This document shows positions 1 to 8,552 of a DNA stretch of 31,166 bases, piece after piece (positions within the stretch are counted from its first letter, which is position 1; the number at the start of each line of letters is the position of its first letter). The position numbers and the translations under genes were made by a program. The DNA lies in assembly GCA_035906055.1 (NCBI GenBank), contig JAMIFV010000054.1, positions 1 through 31,166 on the forward strand, read 5' to 3'. The DNA comes from JAMIFV01 sp035906055 (GTDB lineage: Bacteria; Pseudomonadota; Alphaproteobacteria; Rickettsiales; JABCZZ01). Under the pieces are notes generated by a model that did not search any database, had not been told where the DNA came from, and was given only the letters and a program-made list of their open reading frames with translations.

Positions 1-140
1 TAACGCGCTGTCCAGCGGTATACGTTGTTGTCGTCAACATCATATAGCGCAACTATCTGCGAAACGCTCTTGCCGCTTAAACGTGCTTTTACTACACGCC
101 AACGTAAATCATCGCTGTAACTCTTTGTGCTATGCGCCAT
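1..140 (-). CDS. IS630-type transposase, N-terminal fragment (runs off left edge)
   Basis: The minus strand carries the first 46 codons of a reading frame that leaves the window at base 1. The start ATG (138-140) is preceded by a strong AGGAGG ribosome binding site 8 nt upstream, which also decides against the ATG that overlaps it. The peptide begins MAHSTKSYSDDLRWRVVKAR and continues with a helix-turn-helix pattern (SGKSVSQIVALYDVDDN, then VYRW). This is the usual N-terminal homeodomain-like DNA-binding part of IS630/Tc1-mariner transposases. The catalytic DDE domain would lie outside the window, so whether the element is intact cannot be told. Orientation puts the element's left end somewhere in 141-240, but I could not identify a terminal inverted repeat. 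Confidence 0.6.
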   Translation of the reverse strand, partial: MAHSTKSYSDDLRWRVVKARLSGKSVSQIVALYDVDDNNVYRWTAR

Positions 141-220
141 AAGTGCATCCTCCTATGACTCCTAAAACACATAAACCCTAATTATCCGTTAGCAGCTATA
201 AGTTTAACGAATAAGCAGTA

Positions 221-297
221 TTCGCGGAGAAGTCCTGCACGACGACCCCGCAGGGGAATTTTTGCGGATGCAAAAATGGGGGCAGCGTGCCCTCCCC
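221..297 (+). repeat. Palindromic intergenic element, copy A
   Basis: This copy carries the shared core GACGACCCCGCAG (241-253). A perfect 8-bp inverted repeat follows (258-265 and 270-277, loop GGAT), then an imperfect GGGGGC/GCCCTCCCC hairpin (278-297). It sits between the IS630 fragment and the 3' end of phaC. Similar elements occur at 13319-13390, 28584-28643, 30568-30625 and 30686-30752. Confidence 0.5.
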
Positions 298-303
298 GAA
301 AAA

Positions 304-2085
304 TTAGCTTTTCACTTTTACGTAAGTACCCGGCGCTGGCTCAATTACCTTAAGCTTGCCGCTTCCCGCCTTGCGTGCGGCCACTTTGTCACCCCGGTAA
401 GGCTTGCTCCATTCCACGTAATCGGGCCACCATGAACCAGCCACCTCTTTCGTGGAAGCAAACCATTCATCGGCTGATTCCGGCAACGCGTCCGACACCC
501 GGTGGCCGTATTTATTCTTGGAGGGCGGATTGATGACGCCTGCGATATGCCCGCTGCCGGAGAGCACGAAACGTATCGGTCCCTTGAAAACCTGCGTGGC
601 CGCATAGGTGGATTTCCACGGCGCGATATGGTCTTCCCGCGTGGAGAGCATATAGGCGGGCGTCTTTATCTGCCTCAGGTCGATCGGCACACCGCCCACC
701 GTGATGCCGCCCGCCTTCACCAGCATGTTGTTCTGGTACATGTTGCGCAGGTAGAAACTGTGCATCACATAGGGCATGCGCGTGGAATCGGTGTTCCAGT
801 AAAGCAGGTCGAACGGGAACGGGTCCTTGCCCAGCAGGTAATTGTTTACCACGAACGACCAGATGAGGTCGTTGGCGCGCAGCATGTTGAACGTGCCTGC
901 CATATCGTCGCCTTCGAGGTATCCCTTCTCGCTCATGCGGCTTTCCAGCGAGCGTATCTGTTCCTCGTCGATGAATACGGAGAGTTCGCCAGCTTCCGTA
1001 AAATCGATCATCGTGGTGAGGTAGGTCGCGGATTTAATACGCGATGCCTGCTGCTTGGCATGCAGCCATGCCAGCGTGATGGAAAGCAGCGTGCCGCCCA
1101 GGCAATAGCCGATCGCATTTATTTCTTTCTCACCTGTGGCCGCTTCAATCGCATCCAGCGCCGCCAGCGGCCCTTCAAGCATGTAATCCTCAAAGCGTTT
1201 GCGGCCCAGTTTTTCATCCGGGTTCGCCCAGGAAATCACAAATACGGTATAGCCCTGCTCCACCATCCAGCGCACATACGAATTATCCGGCTGCAGGTCG
1301 AGGATGTAGAATTTATTGATCCATGCGGGGATGATGAGCACCGGCGTCTTATACACCTTCTGCGTCACCGGCTCATACTGGATGAGCTGCATCAGGTCGT
1401 TCTGGTAGACCACCTTGCCCGGCGTGGTGGCGAGGTTGCGCCCCACCTCGAACGCGGTGGTGTCGGTCATGCTCACCTTGAACGCGCCACGGCTTTTTTC
1501 AAGGTCTTCCAGCATGCGCTGAAGGCCGTTCACCAGATTGTCGCCGCCTGTTTCCAGCGTCTTCTTGATGACTTCGGGGTTAGTCATCAGGAAATTGGAG
1601 GGCGCCATCGCGTCCACGAACTGGCGGGTGTAAAAGTCGATCTTCTGCGCGGTCTTCGAATCGAGGCCGTCTACGTTAGCGGCGCTTTGCTGCGCCCAGC
1701 GCGCCGCCAGCAGGTACGATTGCTTAATGAAGTCGAAAATAAGGCTCTCCTGCCATGCCTTATCTTTGAAACGCCTGTCCCTGCTGTCGGGTTCGATAAC
1801 AGGTTTCACCTCGCCTTCACCGAGAAATTTCTGCGTAGTGGTCTGCCAGAGCTGCATGGCGTCCTTCCACCACCCCATCTGCATTTCCATGAGTTTTTGC
1901 GGATCGGACGCGGCGCGTGCGAACCACTCGGCGAATGCGCCTGTCAAATGCAGGGGGTCTCCTGTGCCATACGTACCCTTGCCTGCGTTGCGGGTAACAA
2001 ACTCGTGAACAATTCTTTGAGATTGTTCAGCAATTTTTGCAAAATTTGCCGCGAACGTAACGGCGTCCACTGTGTGCTGCTGCAT
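304..2085 (-). CDS. phaC: Class I poly(3-hydroxyalkanoate) synthase
   Basis: Polymerises (R)-3-hydroxyacyl-CoA into PHA storage granules in the cytoplasm. The 593 residues match the usual size of class I synthases. An N-terminal PhaC domain (about 40-230, with DPLHLTGAFAEWFARA) precedes an alpha/beta-hydrolase core. The lipase-like box GYCLGG gives nucleophile Cys328. Asp485 (in EDHIAPW) and His513 (in GSGHIAGVINP) complete the triad with spacing close to the Cupriavidus enzyme. The ATG at 2083-2085 has a CAGGG site about 8 nt upstream and fits the family N-terminus. The gene diverges from the lipoprotein gene at 2289, so 2086-2288 should hold promoters for both. No phaA, phaB, phasin, regulator or depolymerase gene lies nearby, so precursor supply must be encoded elsewhere. 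Confidence 0.95.
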   Translation of the reverse strand: MQQHTVDAVTFAANFAKIAEQSQRIVHEFVTRNAGKGTYGTGDPLHLTGAFAEWFARAASDPQKLMEMQMGWWKDAMQLWQTTTQKFLGEGEVKPVIEPDSRDRRFKDKAWQESLIFDFIKQSYLLAARWAQQSAANVDGLDSKTAQKIDFYTRQFVDAMAPSNFLMTNPEVIKKTLETGGDNLVNGLQRMLEDLEKSRGAFKVSMTDTTAFEVGRNLATTPGKVVYQNDLMQLIQYEPVTQKVYKTPVLIIPAWINKFYILDLQPDNSYVRWMVEQGYTVFVISWANPDEKLGRKRFEDYMLEGPLAALDAIEAATGEKEINAIGYCLGGTLLSITLAWLHAKQQASRIKSATYLTTMIDFTEAGELSVFIDEEQIRSLESRMSEKGYLEGDDMAGTFNMLRANDLIWSFVVNNYLLGKDPFPFDLLYWNTDSTRMPYVMHSFYLRNMYQNNMLVKAGGITVGGVPIDLRQIKTPAYMLSTREDHIAPWKSTYAATQVFKGPIRFVLSGSGHIAGVINPPSKNKYGHRVSDALPESADEWFASTKEVAGSWWPDYVEWSKPYRGDKVAARKAGSGKLKVIEPAPGTYVKVKS

Positions 2086-2288
2086 CTAAAAACCCTGGGG
2101 AGAAATAATCATCGGGAAATTATTAAGCCGTTGATTTGTTGCGTATTGCACGCTATGTTCCTGCCAAGGGAACAGCGCGCCGACTGGATAGTTTTTACAG
2201 CCTGCGCGTGCAAACCGCAATATAAGTTTTGTTAACATATTAGTGAAGCTTGATTATTCAAATTCTGTGGTGGGAAGGACTAGATACT

Positions 2289-3785
2289 ATGCGTAACGGT
2301 AAGAAATGGATAGTGGCGGCAGGCGCCTTAATGGCAACCTGCGCACTTACGAGCTGCGCGATGCCGAAGGCGTTCAGTGACATTATGGGCGACGAACGCT
2401 ACCTTCCCGAAGGTTCGACTCAGACCTTCGGCACGCCGCGCCGCCCCATCCTGAACCCACTGCACAACGCACCGCGCTCACCCGAACAGGATGAAACCGC
2501 TCACAGTTATAACGCCCCCAGCGATCGCCCGCTCACGGTTGCCAGCGCACCTGTCTCCGGTGGCGCGGAACGCCGCGTTCCCACCGACAACGCCGCCATT
2601 CTTTCGGGCAATGCCGTACCGGCGCCCGCTTCCACGGCAATACCCGCTCCAGCTGCCATGGCTATGACCACCCCCGTTACCGGCGTGGATGAAGCCCTTG
2701 CCCGGAAACCCATTGCCGCCGTAGAAGCGCCTGCAGCTGTTGCACCCGCCGCAATTCCGGAGGAACCCACCGAAGGCATCATCAAGCTGATACCGCCCTC
2801 TTCCCCCAACCCTTCCGCTCAAGGGCAGCAATCCAGCGCCGCAGCTTCCATGCCGGTTACCGCAACAACTCCCGTCGAAACCATGGAACCGGTAGTGCGC
2901 ACCAGACCGGCAGTGGACGCTGTGGCATCCACGCCTGCGGATGCGGCTCCCACCAGCTATCCGTCACTTGCCAGCATCCCCGATGCGCCTGAAGCAACCC
3001 CTGCAACGCAGATCGCTTCCGACATCCGGGCGCTGGAAGACGAACGCAGGGAAACCCAGACCGCCAGCCAGCAGCTTATGAATGATCCCAGTTCCACCGT
3101 GCTGACGTCCCCCAGTACCGGCCAGCTCGCAAGCAATGCCGCTACCGCTCCCGTGGCCGCGACTCCCGCTGCTCCGGCACATCAGGAAACCTGGCTGAAC
3201 AACCTGCTTGGCCCGGCTGATAAGAAAGCAGAAGAAGCAAAGCAGGCTGAAGCAGATCGCAAGGCCGCTGAAACCGTAGCTGCGGCACTGGCTGAAACCG
3301 CTCCCCAGCAGCAGGACCTCACCATTCCGCCCGCGCCCGGCGCCCTGCCTGCGATCACGAATGAGCAGCAAACGGCTACGACTCCCGCTCCTTCCGTGCT
3401 TGATCAACTCGCCTCTGCTGCACCCAGCACCCCCACTTCCGCTGCCGCAACCACGGCACCTGTTGCCGCTGCTACCGTGCCTGAACTTACCCCTCCTGCC
3501 GCTGCGCCTGCCAACGAAACCGCAGCCGTAGTAGCGGCAGCCAATGCAGCGCAAGCGCCTGCCGCAGGCGCCTCCACCCCTGCTTCCGCCATGGATACCG
3601 TGAAACTTACACCCCCGGTGAACGTGGCTGAGGCAACGGCTGTGAAAGCGGACAAGGAACTTACCGACATCGTGGAACAGCCGGTAGCTGAAGAAGCCCA
3701 GCCGCTGCCCGCGAAGAAGGTGGAATACCTGCCGGAATCCCGTTACGCCAAACGCCGCCTCGCTCCGGTTAACGAGGCCTACTAA
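2289..3785 (+). CDS. Pro/Ala/Thr-rich lipoprotein of unknown function
   Basis: A 498-residue protein that I do not recognise. I start it at ATG 2289, because AAGGA lies 9 nt upstream and the protein then begins with a basic n-region (MRNGKKW), a hydrophobic stretch and the lipobox LTSC (Cys23). This predicts signal peptidase II cleavage and lipid attachment. An upstream in-frame start at 2250 would spoil the signal peptide. After about residue 65 the sequence is low complexity, with many runs of Ala, Pro and Thr, as expected for an extended disordered linker. The C-terminus becomes charged (EYLPESRYAKRRLAPVNEAY). Such a shape would suit a periplasmic spacer or cell-wall-spanning tether, but this is inference. 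It ends 14 bp before alaC and probably shares its transcript. Confidence 0.75.
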   Translation: MRNGKKWIVAAGALMATCALTSCAMPKAFSDIMGDERYLPEGSTQTFGTPRRPILNPLHNAPRSPEQDETAHSYNAPSDRPLTVASAPVSGGAERRVPTDNAAILSGNAVPAPASTAIPAPAAMAMTTPVTGVDEALARKPIAAVEAPAAVAPAAIPEEPTEGIIKLIPPSSPNPSAQGQQSSAAASMPVTATTPVETMEPVVRTRPAVDAVASTPADAAPTSYPSLASIPDAPEATPATQIASDIRALEDERRETQTASQQLMNDPSSTVLTSPSTGQLASNAATAPVAATPAAPAHQETWLNNLLGPADKKAEEAKQAEADRKAAETVAAALAETAPQQQDLTIPPAPGALPAITNEQQTATTPAPSVLDQLASAAPSTPTSAAATTAPVAAATVPELTPPAAAPANETAAVVAAANAAQAPAAGASTPASAMDTVKLTPPVNVAEATAVKADKELTDIVEQPVAEEAQPLPAKKVEYLPESRYAKRRLAPVNEAY

Positions 3786-3799
3786 GAGGCAATCACACT

Positions 3800-5017
3800 A
3801 TGAGTGCGGACGAGGACTTTTATCGCATCAAGCGGTTGCCTCCCTATGTATTTGCGGAAGTGAACTACGCCAAGGCCAAGCTGCGCGCAGAAAAGCGTGA
3901 CATCATCGACCTGGGCATGGGCAACCCCGATTCCCCCACGCCCAGACATATCGTGGAGAAGCTGCGCGAAGTGGTGCTTGATGGCACGACGCACGGTTAC
4001 TCGCAGTCCAAGGGCATTGCGGGGCTGCGCAAGGCACAGGCCGCATATTACCAGCGCCGCTTTGGTGTAGAGCTTGACCCCAATTCGGAGATCGTCGTTT
4101 CCATCGGCTCCAAGGAAGGCCTCGCCAACCTTGCGCAGGCCATTTCCAGCCCTGGTGATGTCATCCTCGTGCCCAACCCCAGCTATCCCATCCATCCGTT
4201 CGGGTTCGTGATCGCGGGCGCTTCCATCTGGAACATTCCCAAAGCGCCGGGTTTTGATTTCATGACGCAGCTCAAGCGCGCCATCAAGCACTGCACGCCC
4301 AAACCCATCGCGCTGGTGCTCAATTATCCCTGCAACCCCACGGCGGAAACGGTAGACCTTTCCTTCTACGAACCCATCGTCGATCTCTGCCGCCATCACG
4401 GCATCTATATTCTCTCCGACCTCGCTTACTGCGAGATTTATTTCGACGGCAACCCGCCGCCTTCCATCCTGCAGGTGAAGGGCGCGAAGGACATCGCCAT
4501 CGAATTCACCACCATGAGCAAGACTTACAACATGGCAGGCTGGCGCATCGGCTTCGCGGTGGGCAACAAGCGCCTCATCAACGCGCTGACGCGTATCAAG
4601 TCCTACCTTGATTACGGCGCGTTCACACCGATACAGGTAGCTGCCGCCTATGCCCTTAACGGCCCGCAGGATTGCGTGACGGAAACCCGCAACCTCTATA
4701 AAAAACGCCGCGACGTGATCGTCAAAGGCCTGAAAGACGCGGGATGGGATGTGCCCACCCCGAGCGCGTCCATGTTCGCGTGGGCACCGATTCCCGAACA
4801 GTATAAAGACATCGGCTCGCTTGCGTTTTCCAAACTGCTGCTCAGGCATGCGGAAGTGGCCGTGGCTCCCGGCATAGGCTTTGGCGAATATGGCGACGGC
4901 CATGTGCGCATCGGCCTGGTGGAGAACGAACAACGCCTGCGACAGGCCATCCGTAACATCAAGCAGTTCCTCAAAACGGACCCTGACAAGATCAAGCGTG
5001 AACTGGAAGCGGCCTGA
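3800..5017 (+). CDS. alaC: AlaC-type pyridoxal-phosphate aminotransferase
   Basis: A fold-type I aminotransferase of 405 residues, closest in my reading to E. coli AlaC (glutamate-pyruvate transaminase), which makes alanine in the cytosol. Near-identical family blocks include RIKRLPPYVF (9-18), LGMGNPDSPTP (38-48), GYSQSKGI and GSKEGLA. The PLP-binding residues are visible: Asn179 in NPT, Asp207 and Tyr210 in SDLAY, Lys241 in MSKTYN and Arg249 in GWRIG. An AGAGG site precedes the ATG at 3800. Database entries of this family are often named aspartate or LL-diaminopimelate aminotransferase, so the exact amino-acid substrate is less certain than the family. A bidirectional terminator follows at 5132-5159. 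Confidence 0.85.
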   Translation: MSADEDFYRIKRLPPYVFAEVNYAKAKLRAEKRDIIDLGMGNPDSPTPRHIVEKLREVVLDGTTHGYSQSKGIAGLRKAQAAYYQRRFGVELDPNSEIVVSIGSKEGLANLAQAISSPGDVILVPNPSYPIHPFGFVIAGASIWNIPKAPGFDFMTQLKRAIKHCTPKPIALVLNYPCNPTAETVDLSFYEPIVDLCRHHGIYILSDLAYCEIYFDGNPPPSILQVKGAKDIAIEFTTMSKTYNMAGWRIGFAVGNKRLINALTRIKSYLDYGAFTPIQVAAAYALNGPQDCVTETRNLYKKRRDVIVKGLKDAGWDVPTPSASMFAWAPIPEQYKDIGSLAFSKLLLRHAEVAVAPGIGFGEYGDGHVRIGLVENEQRLRQAIRNIKQFLKTDPDKIKRELEAA

Positions 5018-5114
5018 TTTGGTTAGCGAGCATAGCCGAGCTTAACAAATCGGCCGTCCCGGCGTAGGCCGGGACCTTAGTATTACAAGAACTGGATTCC
5101 GGCTTTCGCCGGAA
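5014..5114. repeat. Stacked palindromes downstream of alaC
   Basis: Three inverted repeats follow one another. GATTTGGTTAGC near 5014-5025 is imperfectly repeated in inverse at 5041-5052. GTCCCGGC (5056-5063) and GCCGGGAC (5068-5075) are perfect 8-bp arms with a 4-nt loop. TTCCGGC (5097-5103) and GCCGGAA (5108-5114) sit inside CTGGATTCCGGCTTTCGCCG, a motif I know as common in intergenic regions of many Proteobacteria. They lie between convergent genes, just before the terminator. Confidence 0.6.
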
Positions 5115-5131
5115 TGACAAGCGTAAACGAA

Positions 5132-5166
5132 AAAGCCCCGCCCGAACGGACGGGGCTTTCATTTTT
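5132..5166. terminator. Bidirectional rho-independent terminator
   Basis: AAAGCCCCG (5132-5140) pairs perfectly with CGGGGCTTT (5151-5159), with a short inner stem in the loop. A T-rich tract follows on the plus strand (5157-5166), and the minus strand reads CTTTTTCG on leaving the hairpin. It can therefore end transcripts from alaC and from the convergent lipoprotein gene at 5175-6209. Confidence 0.85.
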
Positions 5167-5174
5167 TCACCCTG

Positions 5175-6209
5175 CTATTTCAGTGACGATGCTTTCTCAA
5201 TGATCGCAGCGGAAGCCTTGCCGATCACATCCAGCGATGCTTCGCTATAGGCGGCAGGCTTTGCAGTCACATCATATTCGCGGCTGACATTGCTGCCCAC
5301 GCCGCCGAGGATGCCGACCACATTGGACGCCACCTCAAGCGCTTTGTAACCTTCGCTGTTGGTGTTCTTGATCTCACCGAACGCCTTTTCAGACGTAATG
5401 GGCTGGCCGAGCCGCACATTGCCGATGGCGCTGGAGAACGTGCCGCCTTCGCCACCGATGATGGTGAGTTTGGTGAATTCAGGCACCACGGTCATGCCCT
5501 GCCCCACATTCACCGATGAACTGGACGTGCCCCAGCCGCCATAGGTGTCGGCATTGGCGAAATCGAGCACATAAACCATGCTCAGCACTTTCACGCCGCT
5601 TTGTTTGGTATATTCGGTGACGGCATGCACGGGATTGTCAAAACCGAACCCGCCCGTGAAGCCCGGAAGGTCACCCATGATGGCACGCAATGCGCCGAAG
5701 CTGCGGGGGCTGAAATATTTGGTTTTGCTGCTGGTGCCGAACAGGCCGCCGGAAGAATCCTCATACCCGTTTTCGTAGGTCTTGGAGGTCTTGAACTTCT
5801 CGGTATCGGCCAGCGCACTGCGGTCAATCACGTTGTATCCCCTGGCCTTGAGATCAGCCACGAACTGGGTATAGGCTTTATCCGTGACCTTCTGCATCGT
5901 AGCGTTATCAATGCCAATCAGGGTGGACTTGGCCGAGGAGCGTCCGCCGAAGCTGGACATGCCGCCCGCCTTGGCAGAGTCGGTCTTCAATGTGGCAAAG
6001 CCTACTACAAAGTTACCCACAACAACGTCTTTTACATCCTTGAACGCCGCTGCGGTATCCACTTTAATGTCATCCTGCTTCACCATGCCGAACAGGCCGC
6101 CTGAGCGTTCCTTGCCTTTCACTACGCTGTCCACCGAGGTGTTGGCGGGCATACAACCGGAAACAAGCGCGGTGGAACATACCAATACCGCAATCGCCTT
6201 AAACTTCAT
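5175..6209 (-). CDS. Lipoprotein of unknown function
   Basis: A 344-residue protein with a clear lipoprotein signal: MKFKAIAVLVCSTALVSGC, lipobox VSGC with Cys19. I choose ATG 6207-6209 because GGGAGAG lies just upstream. The ATG 12 nt earlier overlaps that ribosome binding site. The mature part has two SGGLFG segments (about residues 36-41 and 146-151) and a glycine/serine-rich middle. The C-terminal half is rich in small residues and predicted beta structure, with several Val/Ile stretches. No catalytic motif stands out and I cannot name a family. It faces alaC across a shared terminator, and the next gene upstream on the same strand (ABC exporter) ends after it, with a 98-bp gap, so it may have its own promoter. 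Confidence 0.75.
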   Translation of the reverse strand: MKFKAIAVLVCSTALVSGCMPANTSVDSVVKGKERSGGLFGMVKQDDIKVDTAAAFKDVKDVVVGNFVVGFATLKTDSAKAGGMSSFGGRSSAKSTLIGIDNATMQKVTDKAYTQFVADLKARGYNVIDRSALADTEKFKTSKTYENGYEDSSGGLFGTSSKTKYFSPRSFGALRAIMGDLPGFTGGFGFDNPVHAVTEYTKQSGVKVLSMVYVLDFANADTYGGWGTSSSSVNVGQGMTVVPEFTKLTIIGGEGGTFSSAIGNVRLGQPITSEKAFGEIKNTNSEGYKALEVASNVVGILGGVGSNVSREYDVTAKPAAYSEASLDVIGKASAAIIEKASSLK

Positions 6210-6307
6210 AATCTCTCCCAAGATACTATAATTGCTTTTTTACAATGGAACCCATTGCGGGAAAGATAGTGCGGCAACACACAGCAAATCTCAAGGGGTT
6301 TGTAGGG

Positions 6308-8098
6308 CTATGCAGCTCTAAATTGCAAGCTCGCCAGATGCGCATAAAGCGGGCTGTTCATCACTAATTGGTCATGCGTGCCGATGGCTTCGAGCCTGCC
6401 TTCATTGATAACGGCGATGCGGTTAGCATTCTTCACCGTGGCGAGGCGGTGGGCGATGACGAGCGTAGTGCGCCCCTGCATGATGCGGGTAAGCGCCTGC
6501 TGCACTTTGCGCTCGTTCTCTGCATCCAGCGCGCTGGTGGCTTCGTCGAGCAATAAAATACGCGGGTTGCGAATCATCGCGCGCGCAATGGCGATGCGCT
6601 GGCGCTGCCCGCCGGATAGCCGCACGCCTTTCTCGCCCAGATGCGTATCAAGCCCGTCCGGCAGCCTCTCCAGAAACTCCAGCGCTTCGGCGGCTTCCGC
6701 CGCCACGATCACCTCGCGCGCGGTGGCTTCCGGCCTGCCGCAGCGTATGTTGTGCCATGCGTCTTCGGAGAAAATAATAGGATCCTGCTGCACAATGCCC
6801 ATATGCGAGCGCAGCTCTTTCAGGTCGAGGTCGGCGATGTTGACGCCGTCAATACTGATGCGGCCCGATTGCGGGTCATAGAAGCGCAGCAGCAATTGCA
6901 GGATAGTAGTCTTGCCCGCACCCGAAGGCCCAACGAGCGCCAGCGTTTCACCCGGCTCCACGGTAAGGTTAAAGTCATGCAGCGCGGATTTATCCGGGCG
7001 TGTCGGATAATTGAACGTTACGTTTTCAAAAGCTATGCGGCCTGTGAGCGGTGCGGGAACGGACATGGGGCTTGCGGGCGAACGGATGGCCGGTTTTTCC
7101 GCGAGCAGCTCCATAAGGCGTTCCGCCGCACCGGCTGCGCGCTGCAGCTCGCCCACCACTTCGCTGATAGCACCGATGGCACCCGCCACCACCACCGAAT
7201 AAAAGATGAAGGCGGAGAGCGCGCCGCTGGTCAGTTCACCGTGGATAACGTCACGCCCGCCGATCCACAGCACGGCGACGATGGAACTGAACACGAACGC
7301 AATGACCATGCCGGTGAGCGCAGCGCGCAGGCGGATGCGCGAAAGCGCAGCCTTGCGCGTGGCATCCACCAGCGACGAAAAACGCTCCGTCTCATAATTC
7401 TCCAGCGAGAATGCATGCACGGTGCGGATGCTGGAAAGCGCCTCTTCCGCCTGCGCGCTGATATCGGCCACCTTGTTCTGCGTGACGCGCGAAAGCTGGC
7501 GCACCTGCTTGCCGATAACCACGATGGGCACCACCACGAGCGGCACGATAACGCTCACATAGAGCGTGAGCCTGCCACTGGTATGCGCCAGCATAAAGCT
7601 GCCGCCAAGGAACAACAGCGTATTGCGCAGCGCCAGTGACACGGAACTTCCCACCACCGTCTGCAACAAGGTGGTGTCGGTGGTGATGCGTGAGAGCAGT
7701 TCGCCCGTGCGGGTGGCTTCAAAAAAGCCGGTATGCAGATGCACCACATGGCGGAACACGTCACGGCGGATATCGGCCACCACGCTTTCGCCTATCCACG
7801 ACATGAGGTAGTAACGCACATATGTGGCAAGGGCGAGCAGCAGCGTAACGCCAAGCAATATCACGAAGGACTGGTTCAGCAGGTGCACGTCGCCCTTGGT
7901 GATGCCTTCATCGATCAGGTACCTGAGCGCGCCGCCCATGCCCAGTACTGCCGACGACGTGAACACCAGCGCCACAAAAGCGAAGAAAATATGCACGCGG
8001 TAAGGCCTGAGGTAGTGCTGTATGCGGCTGAGGCTCTTTATCTTGCCCTTGGCAGGTAAAGCGGCATCCTGACTCCTGGCTTGCTTCTTGCCGTTCAT
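6308..8098 (-). CDS. MsbA-like ABC exporter (fused permease and ATPase)
   Basis: A half-transporter of 596 residues that should work as a homodimer in the inner membrane. The six-helix exporter domain occupies about 30-330. The nucleotide-binding domain shows Walker A GPSGAGKT (390-397, Lys396), Q-loop Gln438 in VQQDP, signature LSGGQ (494-498), Walker B ILLLDE (514-519) and switch His550. The size and the R-x-G-E-L-L-S-R element (130-137) are typical of MsbA and of lipid or drug exporters. The cargo cannot be read from sequence, so I do not assign msbA. An AGGGG site precedes the ATG at 8098. cyaY ends 15 bp upstream on the same strand, suggesting cotranscription. Confidence 0.88.
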   Translation of the reverse strand: MNGKKQARSQDAALPAKGKIKSLSRIQHYLRPYRVHIFFAFVALVFTSSAVLGMGGALRYLIDEGITKGDVHLLNQSFVILLGVTLLLALATYVRYYLMSWIGESVVADIRRDVFRHVVHLHTGFFEATRTGELLSRITTDTTLLQTVVGSSVSLALRNTLLFLGGSFMLAHTSGRLTLYVSVIVPLVVVPIVVIGKQVRQLSRVTQNKVADISAQAEEALSSIRTVHAFSLENYETERFSSLVDATRKAALSRIRLRAALTGMVIAFVFSSIVAVLWIGGRDVIHGELTSGALSAFIFYSVVVAGAIGAISEVVGELQRAAGAAERLMELLAEKPAIRSPASPMSVPAPLTGRIAFENVTFNYPTRPDKSALHDFNLTVEPGETLALVGPSGAGKTTILQLLLRFYDPQSGRISIDGVNIADLDLKELRSHMGIVQQDPIIFSEDAWHNIRCGRPEATAREVIVAAEAAEALEFLERLPDGLDTHLGEKGVRLSGGQRQRIAIARAMIRNPRILLLDEATSALDAENERKVQQALTRIMQGRTTLVIAHRLATVKNANRIAVINEGRLEAIGTHDQLVMNSPLYAHLASLQFRAA

Positions 8099-8113
8099 GG
8101 CACCCCTGATGGT

Positions 8114-8434
8114 TTATTCTTCCGCGAGCATGATCTCGAGTTCGGCCTTGAGCAGCGTGTCGAGCCTGCGTCCGCTTTCCACCGTCCAGAGCTTTTCGGC
8201 CTCGTTATAGTCGAAATGCAGGCCGCCGGAAAGCGGCGAGGAATACCATAGCTGCAGTGAGGGCTTGTGCCGGTTGATGAGGAACTGCTTGCCGCCCGGC
8301 AGCGTAACGGTGAGGATACCGTCGGCCAGCTCGATATCCAGCACGCCGTCATCGTCAGCGATTTCGGCGATATCCACCAAACGGTTGAGCGTGGCGTCCG
8401 CAAGCAGCAGGAAAGCAGATTCAGTGATGGCCAT
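8114..8434 (-). CDS. cyaY: Iron donor protein CyaY (frataxin)
   Basis: A bacterial frataxin of 106 residues, the same length as E. coli CyaY. Frataxins bind iron and modulate Fe-S cluster assembly on the cysteine desulfurase/IscU complex in the cytosol. The N-terminal helix carries an acidic ridge (ADDDGVLDIELADG, about 26-39). The beta-sheet core reads GGKQFLINRHKPSLQLWYSS, followed by GGLHFDY, which is the family hallmark. The gene diverges from the PBP1A gene, with 118 bp between the two starts, and lies 15 bp upstream of the ABC exporter. The cyaY-PBP divergent pair is known in several bacteria. I see no strong ribosome binding site. Confidence 0.9.
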   Translation of the reverse strand: MAITESAFLLLADATLNRLVDIAEIADDDGVLDIELADGILTVTLPGGKQFLINRHKPSLQLWYSSPLSGGLHFDYNEAEKLWTVESGRRLDTLLKAELEIMLAEE

Positions 8435-8552
8435 AGAGTTTTACTCGCAAACGGACGGGGGTTCTTCTTGTAAATGGGAACGGATAGTTTATTACTTCAG
8501 GCCTAAGGTTCAGTCGACCTAATAATACCTCGTCCGCGTTTTATCTCGTATT

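Noticed and set aside
502..2235. A 577-codon open frame on the plus strand opposite phaC
   Set aside because: Its translation is rich in His and Arg with no family motif, whereas the minus-strand frame has the complete PHA synthase catalytic triad. It is an antisense shadow caused by high GC.
2289..3785. Tandem DNA repeats or a CRISPR-like array in the Pro/Ala-rich gene
   Set aside because: The low complexity is at protein level. I found no unit repeated with constant length and spacing, and no direct repeats with unique spacers anywhere in the window.
3782..4933. A 383-codon minus-strand frame opposite alaC
   Set aside because: Composition is that of an antisense shadow, and the plus strand encodes a full aminotransferase with all PLP-binding residues.
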